DNA of 64,000 nucleotides from Pseudomonas sp. HS6 (GCF_023375815.1 NZ_CP067412.1:1364001-1428000), one strand, 5' to 3'; shown: positions 8,736-17,975, counted from the first letter of the stretch. Numbers and translations: made by a program. Notes: generated from the sequence alone by a model not told the origin.

Positions 8736-9923
8736 ATGTCTGCGCAGCAACAGCCACCGCAAAGCTCCATGGCGATCACCCTGCAGATCGTTTCCATCGT
8801 TTTCTATACCTTTATTGCCTTCCTCTGCATTGGCCTTCCGATTGCGGTATTGCCGGGCTACGTGCACGAGCAATTGGGTTTCAGCGCAATCGTTGCGGGC
8901 CTGGTGATCGGCTCGCAGTATCTGGCCACCCTGCTCAGCCGTCCCATGGCCGGGCGCATGTCGGATACCGTCGGGACCAAACGGGCGATCGTTTACGGCT
9001 TGTCGGGGATCGTGCTCAGCGGCCTGCTGACGCTGGTTTCCACGCTGCTGCAGGACTTCCCGCTGGCGAGCCTGATCATCCTGATTGCCGGGCGTTTGCT
9101 GCTCGGCATTGCGCAGGGTTTGATCGGTGTTGGCACCATCAGTTGGTGCATGGGCCAGGTAGGTGCGGAACATACCGCCCGATCCATCGGCTGGAACGGC
9201 ATTGCCTCGTACGGCGCCATTGCTATCGGCGCCCCGCTGGGCGTGCTGATGGTGGCTGATTACGGCTTTACCAGCCTCGGGATCGCGCTGTCGGTATTGG
9301 CCGCTGGCGCGCTGCTGCTGATCCGCAACAAACCCTCGGTGCCGGTGGTACGTGGCGAGCGTCTGCCGTTCTGGAATGTATTCGGGCGAATTGCACCGTT
9401 CGGGGCGAGTTTGAGCCTGGCCTCGATCGGTTACGGCACCCTGACCACCTTCATCACCCTTTATTACCTCAATCGCGGCTGGACCGGCGCGGCGTACTGC
9501 CTGACGGTGTTCGGCGTGTGTTTCATCCTTTCCCGATTGCTGTTCATTTCCGCCATCGCCCGATTTGGCGGCTTTGCTTCCGCCATCGCCTGCATGAGCA
9601 TCGAGACCATTGGCCTGTTGCTGCTGTGGCTCGCGCCTTCGACCGGCTACGCGCTGATCGGCGCCGGGCTGGCCGGGTTTGGACTGTCACTGGTGTATCC
9701 GGCGCTGGGGGTTGAAGCGATCAAGCAAGTGCCCAACTCTAGCCGAGGGGCCGGGCTGAGTGCTTACGCGGTGTTTTTCGATCTGGCGCTAGCGATTGCC
9801 GGGCCTCTGATGGGCGCGGTGGCGTTGAATCTGGGGTATTCGTGGATTTTCCTGTGTGCGGCACTGTTGTCCGTGACCGGACTGGCGTTGACCTTGCTAC
9901 TCAAGCGCCGGGCAATGAACTGA
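8736..9923 (+). CDS. MFS transporter of the YhhS/YfcJ (UPF0226) type
   Basis: 395 residues, almost entirely hydrophobic, with about twelve membrane helices. The MFS loop 2-3 motif is present as SRPMAGRMSDTVGTKRA, with a second-half helix pair around GAGLAGFGLSLVYPALG. The sequence pattern fits the YhhS-like carriers once called UPF0226; substrates are poorly known, though some have been linked to arabinose or glyphosate efflux. It follows the ABC-F terminator and so has its own promoter. A start at the second Met (8769) is possible. The Shine-Dalgarno is weak. Confidence 0.85.
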   Translation: MSAQQQPPQSSMAITLQIVSIVFYTFIAFLCIGLPIAVLPGYVHEQLGFSAIVAGLVIGSQYLATLLSRPMAGRMSDTVGTKRAIVYGLSGIVLSGLLTLVSTLLQDFPLASLIILIAGRLLLGIAQGLIGVGTISWCMGQVGAEHTARSIGWNGIASYGAIAIGAPLGVLMVADYGFTSLGIALSVLAAGALLLIRNKPSVPVVRGERLPFWNVFGRIAPFGASLSLASIGYGTLTTFITLYYLNRGWTGAAYCLTVFGVCFILSRLLFISAIARFGGFASAIACMSIETIGLLLLWLAPSTGYALIGAGLAGFGLSLVYPALGVEAIKQVPNSSRGAGLSAYAVFFDLALAIAGPLMGAVALNLGYSWIFLCAALLSVTGLALTLLLKRRAMN

Positions 9924-9942
9924 GCTTTCAAAGTCAATCACT

Positions 9943-10031
9943 GTGAGAGCGAGCTTGCTCGCGATGGCGGTCTAACCGCCCACACCTTCATCGACTGACT
10001 TGACGCTATCGCGAGCAAGCTCGCTCCCACA
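9943..10031. repeat. REPIN-like pair of inverted REP elements
   Basis: The segment gagcgagcttgctcgcgat (about 9948-9966) recurs in inverted form as atcgcgagcaagctcgctc (about 10007-10025), flanked by GTGAGAG/CTCCCAC, with about 40 bases between that contain a small GCGGTctaACCGC hairpin. This is the common Pseudomonas REP sequence arranged tail to tail. It lies between two convergent stops, as REPINs usually do, and may also stop transcription. Confidence 0.9.
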
Positions 10032-10045
10032 AAGTGATCTGCGAC

Positions 10046-11083
10046 TTACTGATCCGCCGTCTGCATCCCGGCCCGATCCGGTTTGCCCAGCGCATGGGAG
10101 AAGAACCGCCCGGCCTCGGAAATCAGGTTGCGGTGAATGTCTTCGCGATCCACGCCATCGGCATCGGTGCAAAGCGCTGGCATCGCACGGATCTGCTCTT
10201 CATTGCACGGCGCCATGAACACGAAGTGCCCTGCCCCGGCCAGCAACTTGAAGTCCGGTGCGGTCGGCAGTTTGCGCGCCAGGGCAGCGGCGTTCTTGTC
10301 GAAGGCCACCAGTTTGTCGCCGTCGCCGCTGTACAGCAGCACCGGCACATGCACGTCGGCCAAGGTGTGGCGGCCGAACTTCAGGCTTAGCGGTGCCATT
10401 AATAACAACGCATGGACCCGTGGGTCCGCCACCGGTTGCAGGTCATCGCGGTCCACGATGAGCTCGCCCTGGGTGTTGCAGGCGTCGCGGTCATCCGGAC
10501 GTTCCTGGCAGTAACGACGCAGGCGATCCAGGTCAGGCTGTGCACCCGAAAGTATCAACGCAGTCTCGCCCCCCGCCGAATAACCGATCACGCCAACCTG
10601 ATCGGCATTCACGAACGGTGCGAGCATACGGTCGCCGAGGGTGGCGGTTATGGCTTCGGAAATCTGGATCGGGCGCCCATATAGATTGCTCAAGGTACCC
10701 AGGCGGCTGTGATCCTTGGAGTTGTCACCGGGATGAATCACCGCGACCACCACAAAGCCTTTGCGTGCCAGCGATGTGGCGAGGTCATGCAGCGCCAGTG
10801 GCGTGCCGGTGTTGCCGTGGGACAGCATCAGCATCGGAAAGCGGCCGAGGGCGACCTTGGTATCTTCACCGGCTTCGACCGAGTAGCCCTCAAGCAGGCT
10901 CATGTGTTCGCGGTCGCTGGAGGGATAGAACGCGATGGCGCGCATCGGTTGCAGGTCGAGCGGATCGAGGAACGTCATCTCGTGATAACCGACGCTCCAG
11001 CGCGGGTGCTGGCCGGGGGCTGCGTGCACTGAATTCAGGCTGCCGAGCAGGCAAATCAGTAACGTTGCACAAAGACGCATCAT
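10046..11083 (-). CDS. Exported alpha/beta hydrolase (dienelactone hydrolase/PAF-acetylhydrolase-like)
   Basis: The protein has 345 residues from tandem ATGs at 11083/11080, with a signal peptide (MMRLCATLLICLLGSLNSVHA). The nucleophile elbow is GYSAGGE (Ser in G-x-S-x-G). HGNTGTP is the oxyanion-hole HG motif, and GAGHFVFMAPC holds the catalytic His. The family includes predicted dienelactone hydrolases and acyl-ester lipases acting in the periplasm. Four or more cysteines (for example in YCQERPDDRDAC) suggest disulfides. The substrate is not predictable. A REPIN lies directly downstream. Confidence 0.85.
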   Translation of the reverse strand: MMRLCATLLICLLGSLNSVHAAPGQHPRWSVGYHEMTFLDPLDLQPMRAIAFYPSSDREHMSLLEGYSVEAGEDTKVALGRFPMLMLSHGNTGTPLALHDLATSLARKGFVVVAVIHPGDNSKDHSRLGTLSNLYGRPIQISEAITATLGDRMLAPFVNADQVGVIGYSAGGETALILSGAQPDLDRLRRYCQERPDDRDACNTQGELIVDRDDLQPVADPRVHALLLMAPLSLKFGRHTLADVHVPVLLYSGDGDKLVAFDKNAAALARKLPTAPDFKLLAGAGHFVFMAPCNEEQIRAMPALCTDADGVDREDIHRNLISEAGRFFSHALGKPDRAGMQTADQ

Positions 11084-11233
11084 GGGATGCCCCACCCTGT
11101 TGTTACTCAATCGAAAGATCCGTTGTGTTACGACGCCCGAAACCCCGTGGTTCGGTGATCCGGCGCGGCGTTGCACTCAGACGTTGATCATCAGACTGCA
11201 TAACCCGGGCCAGATTATGTAACAGTCGGAAAC

Positions 11234-11284
11234 AAAAAACTCCGTATCTGGCCCTTGCAGAACCAGAATACAGAGTTTTTTTGG
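11234..11284. terminator. Bidirectional terminator-like hairpin downstream of azoR
   Basis: An imperfect inverted repeat, AAAAAACTCcGTATcTGG against CCAgaATACaGAGTTTTTTT, flanked by A- and T-runs. It lies downstream of the azoreductase on the minus strand and upstream of the hydrolase. Confidence 0.65.
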
Positions 11285-11319
11285 TATTGCCTGAACGAGA
11301 GCTGTTCTTTACGAAAGCC

Positions 11320-11931
11320 TTACGCTGCGGCGAACAGTTGCTCGCTGATGCGGGTGTGGGCAGCGCTCATGGCGTTGTTGCGAACTTCTTCGCCGTAGGC
11401 GAGGCCTTCGGCACGGACGATTTCGATGTCGGTGATGCCGAGGAAGCCGAACACCAGTTTCAGGTAGTCTTCGTGAGCGACGCCCGAAGCCTGACCGGCG
11501 TGAATGCCACCCGAGGTGGAGACGATCACGACTTTCTTGCCACCGCACAGGCCTTCAGGGCCGGCTTCGGTGTAGCGGAAGGTCTGGCCGGCGACGGCGA
11601 TGCGGTCGATCCAGGCCTTGAGCTGGGTTGGAACGGTGAAGTTGTACATCGGCGCGGCAACGACGATGGCGTCGGCGGCGATGAACTCGGCCAGGGTGGT
11701 GGCGCTCAGCTCGGCTTCGTGCTGTTGTGCGGCGTTGCGCAGCTCAGCGGTGGTGCCGGCGGCGACCAGAGTGGTCGACGAGAAGTGGCTGATGGCGTCT
11801 GCAGCCAGGTCGCGGTAGGTCACGACAGCGCTTGGCTCGGCGGCTTGCCAGGCTTTGACGACTTCGGTGCTCAGCTGACGGGAAGCGGAGTTGTCGCCCA
11901 GAATGCTCGAATCGATGTGCAGCAGTTTCAT
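11320..11931 (-). CDS. azoR: FMN-dependent NADH-azoreductase (AzoR family)
   Basis: 203 residues from the ATG at 11931, preceded by CAGGAGA. It has a flavodoxin-like fold: [21 protein letters not shown] is the FMN phosphate-binding start of Azo[20 protein letters not shown] is the flavin-contact segment, and SGGIHAG follows. AzoR enzymes reduce quinones and azo compounds with NADH in two-electron steps, guarding against thiol and quinone stress. A LysR gene diverges from it across about 130 bases and is the likely regulator. Pseudomonas strains carry several paralogues, so the exact number (AzoR1-3) is not assigned. Confidence 0.9.
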   Translation of the reverse strand: MKLLHIDSSILGDNSASRQLSTEVVKAWQAAEPSAVVTYRDLAADAISHFSSTTLVAAGTTAELRNAAQQHEAELSATTLAEFIAADAIVVAAPMYNFTVPTQLKAWIDRIAVAGQTFRYTEAGPEGLCGGKKVVIVSTSGGIHAGQASGVAHEDYLKLVFGFLGITDIEIVRAEGLAYGEEVRNNAMSAAHTRISEQLFAAA

Positions 11932-12059
11932 TGTGGAATCTCCTGGAAAGAATCGCCGGTGGCGACGGAATGGAGACAATCCTACCTACGAAACCAATAG
12001 CTGATTAGACGGCAACAATGCGATAGTTTGTCCCACTGATAGAACAGTCGGAATTCCCC

Positions 12060-12968
12060 ATGCAAGACCTCAACGATCTCTACTATTTCGCCAAAGTGGT
12101 CGAGGCCGGCGGATTCGCCGCTGCCGGCCGTTTGCTGGGTATTCCCAAGTCGCGGTTGTCACGGCGGATTGCCGAACTGGAAGAACGCCTCGGCGCGCGT
12201 CTGCTGCAACGTACCACCCGCCAATTGAAGCTGACGGCGGTGGGCGAGCGCTATTTGCGTCACTGTCAGGCGATGCTGCTGGAAGCGGAAATGGCTGATG
12301 AGACGGTGGCCAGCATGTCCAGCGAGCCCCGTGGGCGCCTGCGGGTTTCGAGCCCGACGGGGCTTGCCCATGAAATGCTGCCGGTGGTGATCAGCAATTT
12401 CCTGGGCAAATACCCTCAGGTGCAACTGGAAGTCACCCTGATCAATCGCCGGGTCGATCTGATCACCGAGGGCATAGACGTGGCCTTGCGCGTGCGCGAG
12501 CACGGCACCGAAGAGCCGATGTTGGTCACCCGCCGTTTGCGCCAGGCGCAAATGGTGGTCGTGGCGAGCCCTTCTTTTATAGAGGGTCTGGAAATCAATC
12601 ATCCGCAGGATCTGAAGAACCTGCCGGTGCTTGGCGCACTGGAAGCTGATCGCATGGTGCATGTGCGCCTGCTCGATCAGCACGGCAAGAGTTGCGATTT
12701 GGCGCTGGAGGCGCGGTTGGGGATCGACGATTTTATCGTGCGCAAGGCCTGCGTGCTGGCCGGCCAGGGTTTCACCCTGCTGCCGATGATGTATTGCGAA
12801 GCGGAACTGAACAACGGCACGCTGGTGCAGTTGCTGCCGGAATGGTCATTGCCCGGCGGCTGGTTGCAAGCGGTGTATCCGCACCGGCGAGGAGTGATGC
12901 CGGCGGTGCGTGCCTGGATCGATCATCTGGTTGAGTCGTTTAATGCCTGTGGAGAGCGATTGTTATGA
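12060..12968 (+). CDS. LysR-family regulator, probably of the divergent azoreductase
   Basis: A 302-residue LTTR. The N-terminal winged helix runs over residues 1-60 (LNDLYYFAKVVEAGGFAAAGR, then RLSRRIAELEERLGARLLQRT). A substrate-binding domain follows from about residue 90 (GRLRVSSPTGLAHEML). It resembles the PcaQ/YhaJ-type LTTRs that often sit beside quinone reductases. Divergent placement next to azoR suggests it senses an electrophile or quinone and switches azoR. Its stop overlaps the start of the YjbR-like gene by four bases (ATGA), so those two are translationally coupled. Confidence 0.88.
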   Translation: MQDLNDLYYFAKVVEAGGFAAAGRLLGIPKSRLSRRIAELEERLGARLLQRTTRQLKLTAVGERYLRHCQAMLLEAEMADETVASMSSEPRGRLRVSSPTGLAHEMLPVVISNFLGKYPQVQLEVTLINRRVDLITEGIDVALRVREHGTEEPMLVTRRLRQAQMVVVASPSFIEGLEINHPQDLKNLPVLGALEADRMVHVRLLDQHGKSCDLALEARLGIDDFIVRKACVLAGQGFTLLPMMYCEAELNNGTLVQLLPEWSLPGGWLQAVYPHRRGVMPAVRAWIDHLVESFNACGERLL

Positions 12969-13324
12969 AACAAGGAAAGTTGAGCGAAGCGGACGTCGCG
13001 GATTTCTGCCTGGCATTGCCCGGTGCGCAAGAAGACTACAAATGGGGCGGCGTGCGGGTATTTTCGATTGCCGGCAACAAGATGTTCGCCTTGCAGGGGC
13101 TGCGTGGCGAGTCGCTGGCGTTCAAGGTCGACAAGGATCTGTTTCTCGGTCATTGCGACCGGCCGGGCATTCACCCGGCGCCGTATCTGGCGCGGGCGCA
13201 GTGGATCATCATGCACCCGCCCTACCCCTTGGGCGCCGAGGAACTGCGAGGGTTGCTGCAACGTTCTCACCAGTTGGTGGTGAGCAAACTGCCGAAGAAA
13301 ACCCAGGTGGGCTTGCTGCTGTAA
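12965..13324 (+). CDS. MmcQ/YjbR-family protein
   Basis: 119 residues, starting in an ATGA overlap with the LysR stop. The family is a small CyaY-like fold; the signatures here are LALPGAQEDYKWGG, FKVDKDLFLGH and the C-terminal LPKKTQVGLLL. Members are often labelled DNA-binding, but the function is not established. Coupling to the regulator gene suggests co-expression; no direct link to azoreductase activity is known to me. Confidence 0.85.
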   Translation: MKQGKLSEADVADFCLALPGAQEDYKWGGVRVFSIAGNKMFALQGLRGESLAFKVDKDLFLGHCDRPGIHPAPYLARAQWIIMHPPYPLGAEELRGLLQRSHQLVVSKLPKKTQVGLLL

Positions 13325-13326
13325 CC

Positions 13327-13755
13327 CTAACCCAGCAACAACAGGTTCGAGCCGAGGAACAACTGATCGATCCAGAACACCTGGTGCAGCGCGACGATCA
13401 CCCAGAACAGAATCTGAAACGACACCTTGCGCGTTTTGTGCCGGAAGACCTGCTGGGCGATCAACGCGCCCGGCCAGCCTCCCGCCAGTTCTACGGCGTG
13501 CAGGACGTTCTCCGGGGTGCGCCAGGCGTCGGCACGAGCCTTGCGCTTGTCGGCCCAGTACAGGAAAAACGCCAGCACGCTGACAATCCCGTAGGCCGCC
13601 AGCGGCACCCGCGAAATCCCGCGCAGCCACATCGACAGCGAGCCGAACAGCGGCAGCGCGCAGACGATCAACAACACGATCAGCTTCAATTTCAAATGCT
13701 GGATGCTGCCACCGGAGGGACCACGATCCGGGCGGCGTGCGCGGGAATCACTCAT
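13327..13755 (-). CDS. DUF1294 membrane protein
   Basis: 142 residues. The chosen ATG (13755-13753) overlaps the uppP stop as ATGA. Three hydrophobic helices are visible ([46 protein letters not shown]). The DUF1294 signature is [16 protein letters not shown] followed by [19 protein letters not shown]. Many relatives carry an N-terminal cold-shock domain; it is absent here, where a short basic tail replaces it. Function unknown; coupling to uppP suggests an envelope role. Confidence 0.85.
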   Translation of the reverse strand: MSDSRARRPDRGPSGGSIQHLKLKLIVLLIVCALPLFGSLSMWLRGISRVPLAAYGIVSVLAFFLYWADKRKARADAWRTPENVLHAVELAGGWPGALIAQQVFRHKTRKVSFQILFWVIVALHQVFWIDQLFLGSNLLLLG

Positions 13756-14582
13756 GGCTTGGCGGCCGCCCAGTCCACCCAGCCGAACTGCCAGGTCGCC
13801 AGAATCAACAGGCCGAACACGATCCGGTACCAGGCGAATGCCGCATAACTGTGGCTGGCAATGAACTTGAGCAAACCGCGCACGGCAATCATGGCGAAAA
13901 CGAATGCGGTGACAAAACCGATGGCAAAGACCGGGAAGTCCGCTGGCACGAACAGAGCGCGGTACTTGTAGCCCGAGTAGACCGCCGCACCGACCATGGT
14001 CGGCATTGCCAGGAAAAACGAGAACTCGGTGGCGGTCTTGCGTGACAGACCGAACAGCAGGCCACCGATGATGGTCGAGCCGGAACGCGAAGTGCCCGGG
14101 ATCATCGCCAGGCATTGGGCAAAGCCGACCTTCAGTGCATCTTTCCAGGTGATTTCATCCACTGTCTCGGCATGCACTTCATGCTGCCGACGCTCGGCCC
14201 ACAACATGATGATGCCGCCCACCACCAGCGCCGTCGCCACGGTGATCGGGTTGAACAGGTATTTGTGAATCAGATCGGCAAAAATAACGCCCAGCACCAC
14301 GGCGGGCAGGAAGGCGATCAGCAGGTTGGCGGTAAAGCGGCGTGCACTCGGCTGAGTCGGCAAACCGATGACCACGTCGAGAATCTTGCGGCGAAACTCC
14401 CAGACCACCGCGAGAATCGCGCCGAGCTGGATGATGATGTTGAACGCCATGGCGCGTTCGCCGCCGAAATTCAGCAGGTCGGCGACAATGATCTGGTGTC
14501 CGGTACTGGAAATGGGCAAAAACTCCGTCAGCCCTTCTACAACTCCAAGAATCAGTGCCTGCAAGGCGGTCCAAAGATCCAT
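13752..14582 (-). CDS. uppP: UppP (BacA), undecaprenyl-diphosphate phosphatase
   Basis: 276 residues from the ATG at 14582, with a GGGGGA Shine-Dalgarno. Both family motifs are present: [18 protein letters not shown] near the N-terminus, with the catalytic Glu, Ser and His, and [17 protein letters not shown] near the middle. Seven to eight membrane helices. The enzyme dephosphorylates undecaprenyl diphosphate at the inner membrane to recycle the lipid carrier for peptidoglycan and O-antigen; overexpression gives bacitracin resistance. Pseudomonads usually have more than one enzyme of this activity, so this may not be the only copy. DUF1294 follows in an overlapping operon. Confidence 0.96.
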   Translation of the reverse strand: MDLWTALQALILGVVEGLTEFLPISSTGHQIIVADLLNFGGERAMAFNIIIQLGAILAVVWEFRRKILDVVIGLPTQPSARRFTANLLIAFLPAVVLGVIFADLIHKYLFNPITVATALVVGGIIMLWAERRQHEVHAETVDEITWKDALKVGFAQCLAMIPGTSRSGSTIIGGLLFGLSRKTATEFSFFLAMPTMVGAAVYSGYKYRALFVPADFPVFAIGFVTAFVFAMIAVRGLLKFIASHSYAAFAWYRIVFGLLILATWQFGWVDWAAAKP

Positions 14583-14886
14583 CAATCCCCCAAAGAGCGA
14601 TGCGCTCAGGCATGCCCCGATAGTATTTTTTTACGTTCACTGCGTTCAGCGTAGCTGTTTGTTGCTGTACCGATTCCGCGCGCAAAGGATCCACACGAAA
14701 CAGTCAAAATTCCGTGAAATGACAACTTGGGTTCAGGTTTTCACGCGCGGGGCCGAAATCCTATCAGACAAGCCGTAATAGCGCTGCCGCGTTCTACGAC
14801 TTGGGTCGCGTATGCCCGGCCATGGAAACGTGGTTGGATGCTGGCGGTGATTTATTACAAGAAAAAGAAATCGGAGTGACAGCGTT
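14583..14886. promoter_or_regulatory. Intergenic region between uppP and the chemoreceptor gene
   Basis: About 300 bases of divergent promoter DNA. No coding frame, RNA gene or clear operator stands out. The Shine-Dalgarno for the chemoreceptor is weak. Confidence 0.4.
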
Positions 14887-16521
14887 ATGAACAGCTTGCG
14901 CAGCGTGTCGATCAGCCGACGCTTGTGGCTCATCTTGATTGTGGCGGTGGTCATGCTGCTGACCCTGGGCCTGTTGATGCTCAAGCAGATCCACGATGAC
15001 CTTTACCACGCCAAGGCCCAGAAAACCCAGCATGTAGTGCAGACCGCCAGCGGTTTGCTGACCTATTACCAGGGGCTGGAAGCGGCCGGGACCCTGACCC
15101 GCGACGCCGCCCAGAAGCAGGCCCTGACTGCGATTCGCGGCCTGCGTTACGACCAGAACGATTACTTCTGGATCAACGACCTCACGCCCGTGATGGTCAT
15201 GCACCCGACCAATCCCAAGCTTGAAGGCCAGAACCTCTCGGCAATTCGCGATCCGGACGGTTTTGCGGTGTTCAACGAGATGGTGGCCATCGCCAAGGCC
15301 AAGGGCGCCGGCATGGTCGATTACCGTTGGCCAAAACCCGGTGCCAGTGAACCAGTGGCCAAGACCTCCTACGTGAAACTGTTCGAGCCGTGGGGCTGGG
15401 TACTGGGTTCCGGCGTGTACGTCGACGATGTACAGGCCGAGTTTCAGGGCCAGGTTTTCAAGGCTTCCGCCGTCGGCCTGGTCATCGCGCTGATCATGGG
15501 CGTGCTGGTGATCCTGATTGCCCGCAGCATTGTCCGCCCCTTGCAGGAAACCGTGAACGCCATGGCCAACATTGCCAGCGGCGAAAGCGACCTGACCCGC
15601 AGCCTCGACACCCATGGCCAAGACGAAGTGACGGAACTTGCGCGCCACTTCAACGCCTTCACCGCCAAGCTGCGCCGGGTGATCGGCGATTTGCAGGTGT
15701 CGGCCAGTGCGCTGGGTCAGTCCTCCACTGAACTGGGCAATGATGCAAGCCAGGCTCAACAACGCAGCCAGCAACAGTCGCAGCAAATGGAACTGGTGGC
15801 GACCGCCATCAATGAAGTCACTTACGGCGTGCAGGATGTGGCGAAGAACGCCGAGCATGCCGCCAACGAGATGCGCGATGCCGAGGCACAGGCGCAACAG
15901 GGCCAGATCAACATCGACGGCAGCCTGCAACAGATCGACAAGTTGTCCGGAACCATCGATCAGGCGGTCGAAGTGATTCGTACTTTGGCGACCGAAAGCA
16001 CGCAGATCGGCAGCGTTCTTGAGGTGATCCGCTCGATTGCCGAACAGACCAACCTGTTGGCGCTCAACGCTGCCATCGAAGCCGCCCGCGCCGGTGAACA
16101 GGGACGTGGTTTTGCGGTGGTGGCCGATGAAGTCCGTCTACTGGCGCAACGCACGCAGAAATCCACGGCGGAAATCCAGTCGATGATCGAGCGTCTGCAG
16201 AACCATTCCGAAGCCGCCGTGAAGGTGATCGGTGACAGCAGCAAGGCCTCGCAACTGACCATCGAACAGGCCGGACTGGCCGGTGCGAGTCTCAATGCCA
16301 TCGGCCAGGCGCTGCGCAACCTCAACGGCCTGAACGCTTCCATCGCCAGTGCAACCCTGCAACAGGCGCACGTGGTCGAGGACATCAACCAGAACGTCAC
16401 CCAGGCCGCCGGCCTGTCCCACAGCACCGCAATGGCCGCTGAGCAGTCGAGTGCCGCCAGTGTGCGGCTTGGCCAGTTGAGCGAGCAGTTGAACGGATTG
16501 CTGCGCCAGTTCCGCGTCTGA
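14887..16521 (+). CDS. Methyl-accepting chemotaxis protein with single Cache (sCache_2) sensor
   Basis: A 544-residue transducer. Membrane helix 1 is at about residues 13-31. The periplasmic sCache_2 domain at about 33-190 has the usual [12 protein letters not shown] and [13 protein letters not shown] signatures. Membrane helix 2 is at 194-213, with HAMP at about 214-268. The signalling domain reaches the hairpin tip [20 protein letters not shown] around residues 381-400. It senses small ligands in the periplasm and feeds CheA/CheW. sCache_2 receptors often bind short carboxylates such as propionate or pyruvate, but ligand specificity cannot be read here. No C-terminal CheR-tethering pentapeptide. 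Confidence 0.95.
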   Translation: MNSLRSVSISRRLWLILIVAVVMLLTLGLLMLKQIHDDLYHAKAQKTQHVVQTASGLLTYYQGLEAAGTLTRDAAQKQALTAIRGLRYDQNDYFWINDLTPVMVMHPTNPKLEGQNLSAIRDPDGFAVFNEMVAIAKAKGAGMVDYRWPKPGASEPVAKTSYVKLFEPWGWVLGSGVYVDDVQAEFQGQVFKASAVGLVIALIMGVLVILIARSIVRPLQETVNAMANIASGESDLTRSLDTHGQDEVTELARHFNAFTAKLRRVIGDLQVSASALGQSSTELGNDASQAQQRSQQQSQQMELVATAINEVTYGVQDVAKNAEHAANEMRDAEAQAQQGQINIDGSLQQIDKLSGTIDQAVEVIRTLATESTQIGSVLEVIRSIAEQTNLLALNAAIEAARAGEQGRGFAVVADEVRLLAQRTQKSTAEIQSMIERLQNHSEAAVKVIGDSSKASQLTIEQAGLAGASLNAIGQALRNLNGLNASIASATLQQAHVVEDINQNVTQAAGLSHSTAMAAEQSSAASVRLGQLSEQLNGLLRQFRV

Positions 16522-16530
16522 CGTTCTCAC

Positions 16531-16561
16531 CCTGTGGGAGGCTCACTCCCACAGGTTTTTG
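16531..16561 (+). terminator. Rho-independent terminator of the chemoreceptor gene
   Basis: CCTGTGGGAG-gctca-CTCCCACAGG followed by TTTTT, ten bases after the stop. The stem resembles the GTGGGAG core seen in Pseudomonas REP ends. Confidence 0.9.
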
Positions 16562-16603
16562 GGTACAATCCGCCCCCTCTTTTACTCCCTCCAAGGATCT
16601 TGC

Positions 16604-17167
16604 ATGTCCGGGCTCGAACTGTTTGCTGCCGCCCTCGGCGTGATCGCCGTCTGGCTGACGGTCAAACAGAACCCCTGGTGCTGGCCGATCGGGCTGGTCA
16701 TGGTGTTGCTCTACAGCTGGGTCTTCTTCGAGGTGAAGCTGTATTCGGACATGTTGCTGCAGGTGGTTTACGCCGCCCTGCAAGTCTACGGCTGGTGGCA
16801 ATGGACCCGGGCCGGGACGATGCATGACGGCCGCCAGGTCAGCCGGCTCAACACGCCTTCAATCCTCAAAGGGTTGGCCATCGGCAGTGTCGGCAGTCTG
16901 CTGCTGGGCGCCGCCATGGCGCACTGGACCGATGCCGCGCAACCCTGGCTCGACGCCGCACTGACGGGTTTCAGCCTCGTCGCGCAATTCTGGATGGCCC
17001 ACAAGCGCCTGCAATGCTGGGCGCTGTGGTTTGTGCTGGATGTAATCTTCGTCGGCCTGTTCCTTTACAAAGGGCTTTACCTCACTGCTGCGCTGTACGC
17101 CTTGTTCACCCTGATCGCGGTGCTGGGCTGGCGGGAATGGCGCGCCGATCCGGCGTTGCGCACATGA
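16604..17167 (+). CDS. pnuC: PnuC, nicotinamide riboside transporter
   Basis: 187 residues from the ATG at 16604 after AAGGAT. Seven membrane helices are expected: the start FAAALGVIAVWLTVKQNPWCW and YAALQVYGWWQWTR carry the tryptophan-rich PnuC pattern (N-P-W-x-W-P and W-x-x-W). PnuC is a SWEET-like facilitator; uptake is driven by cytoplasmic phosphorylation. The next gene, overlapping by four bases, is a nicotinamide-riboside-kinase-like ATPase that would supply that trapping step, which makes the substrate assignment firm for nicotinamide riboside rather than thiamine or riboflavin. Confidence 0.93.
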   Translation: MSGLELFAAALGVIAVWLTVKQNPWCWPIGLVMVLLYSWVFFEVKLYSDMLLQVVYAALQVYGWWQWTRAGTMHDGRQVSRLNTPSILKGLAIGSVGSLLLGAAMAHWTDAAQPWLDAALTGFSLVAQFWMAHKRLQCWALWFVLDVIFVGLFLYKGLYLTAALYALFTLIAVLGWREWRADPALRT

Positions 17168-17688
17168 AAGTCGTTGTTCTGACCGGGCCGGAGTCCAGCG
17201 GCAAGAGCTGGCTGGCGACCGGGCTTCAGCAACAGTTCGGCGGTTTGCGGGTAGACGAGTACGTGCGCTGGTTCATTGAGCAGAATCCCCGGGACACTTG
17301 CCTCGCCGACATTCCCGAGATTGCTCGCGGCCAGTTGCGGTGGGAAGACGAGGCTCGGGCGCAACGGCCGTCATTGCTGATTCTCGACACGCACCTGCTG
17401 AGCAATATGCTGTGGAGCCAGACGTTGTTCGGCGACTGCCCGGCCTGGCTGGAACCGGAGTTACTGGCGCGTCACTACGATCTGCACTTGCTGTTGTCTC
17501 CGGAGCAGATCGACTGGAAGGACGATGGCCAACGCTGCCAGCCAGAGCTCAGCGAACGGCTGGCCTTCTACGACAAAACCAAAGACTGGCTGGAAGACCA
17601 CCAGCAACCCTTGCAAATCATTCAGGGCGACTGGGCCGAGCGGCAGACTCAGGCCTTCGACGCCGTTCGTTCCCTATTGGTAAGCTGA
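17164..17688 (+). CDS. NadR-type ATPase, probable ribosylnicotinamide kinase
   Basis: 174 residues, beginning in an ATGA overlap with pnuC. It carries P-loop GPESSGKS (8-15), an Asp/Glu-Arg motif VDEYVRWFIE, Walker-B-like LLILDTHLLSN and a lid segment near WKDDGQR. It corresponds to the C-terminal kinase domain of NadR alone; the repressor and adenylyltransferase domains of enterobacterial NadR are absent. It should phosphorylate imported nicotinamide riboside to NMN for NAD salvage. Confidence 0.9.
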   Translation: MKVVVLTGPESSGKSWLATGLQQQFGGLRVDEYVRWFIEQNPRDTCLADIPEIARGQLRWEDEARAQRPSLLILDTHLLSNMLWSQTLFGDCPAWLEPELLARHYDLHLLLSPEQIDWKDDGQRCQPELSERLAFYDKTKDWLEDHQQPLQIIQGDWAERQTQAFDAVRSLLVS

Positions 17689-17739
17689 CCCGAACTGCGG
17701 GTTATCTGGCCCGTGCATTTCCCCCGATTCGGGGCAAAA

Positions 17740-17757
17740 GTGTCCAATCCTGAAACA
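17740..17757. promoter_or_regulatory. Candidate upstream activator site 1
   Basis: GTGTCCAATCCTGAAACA shares most positions of the perfect palindrome at 17896 (centre CAATC and right half TGAAACA). Centre about 242 bases before the -12 GC. Confidence 0.5.
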
Positions 17758-17813
17758 CTCTTACAGCTGCAAAGTGCCCGTCCCAAGGGCCTTCATCACA
17801 TTGTCATCCGACT

Positions 17814-17831
17814 TGTTACGCTGTTGAAACA
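17814..17831. promoter_or_regulatory. Candidate upstream activator site 2
   Basis: TGTTACGCTGTTGAAACA has the right half TTGAAACA exactly and TGTT of the left half of the palindrome at 17896. Centre 74 bases downstream of site 1. Confidence 0.5.
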
Positions 17832-17895
17832 CCTGCGCGCAAACCCTTGTCCCAGAGCTTTGCGACGGCTCTAGCCACCTGAACCCGCAGGGGCT

Positions 17896-17913
17896 TGTTT
17901 CAATCTTGAAACA
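17896..17913. promoter_or_regulatory. Perfect 18-base palindrome, candidate activator site 3
   Basis: TGTTTCAA-TC-TTGAAACA: two exact 8-base inverted half sites with a 2-base centre, 82 bases downstream of site 2 and about 86 bases before the -12 GC. The size fits a dimeric Fis-type activator site. Confidence 0.65.
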
Positions 17914-17975
17914 GCTTTTGTATCAAGGTTGCACAGCTTCAAGCCAACCCATTGAAACCCATGGGAATTTAAAAA

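Noticed and set aside
7050..9173. A 707-residue open frame on the minus strand
   Set aside because: It is the antisense shadow of the ABC-F gene and MFS start. High GC with few stops gives such frames; its protein is low-complexity and Gln/His/Arg-rich with no domain.
11281..12000. A 239-residue plus-strand frame over azoR
   Set aside because: Glycine-rich antisense shadow of a clear flavin enzyme.
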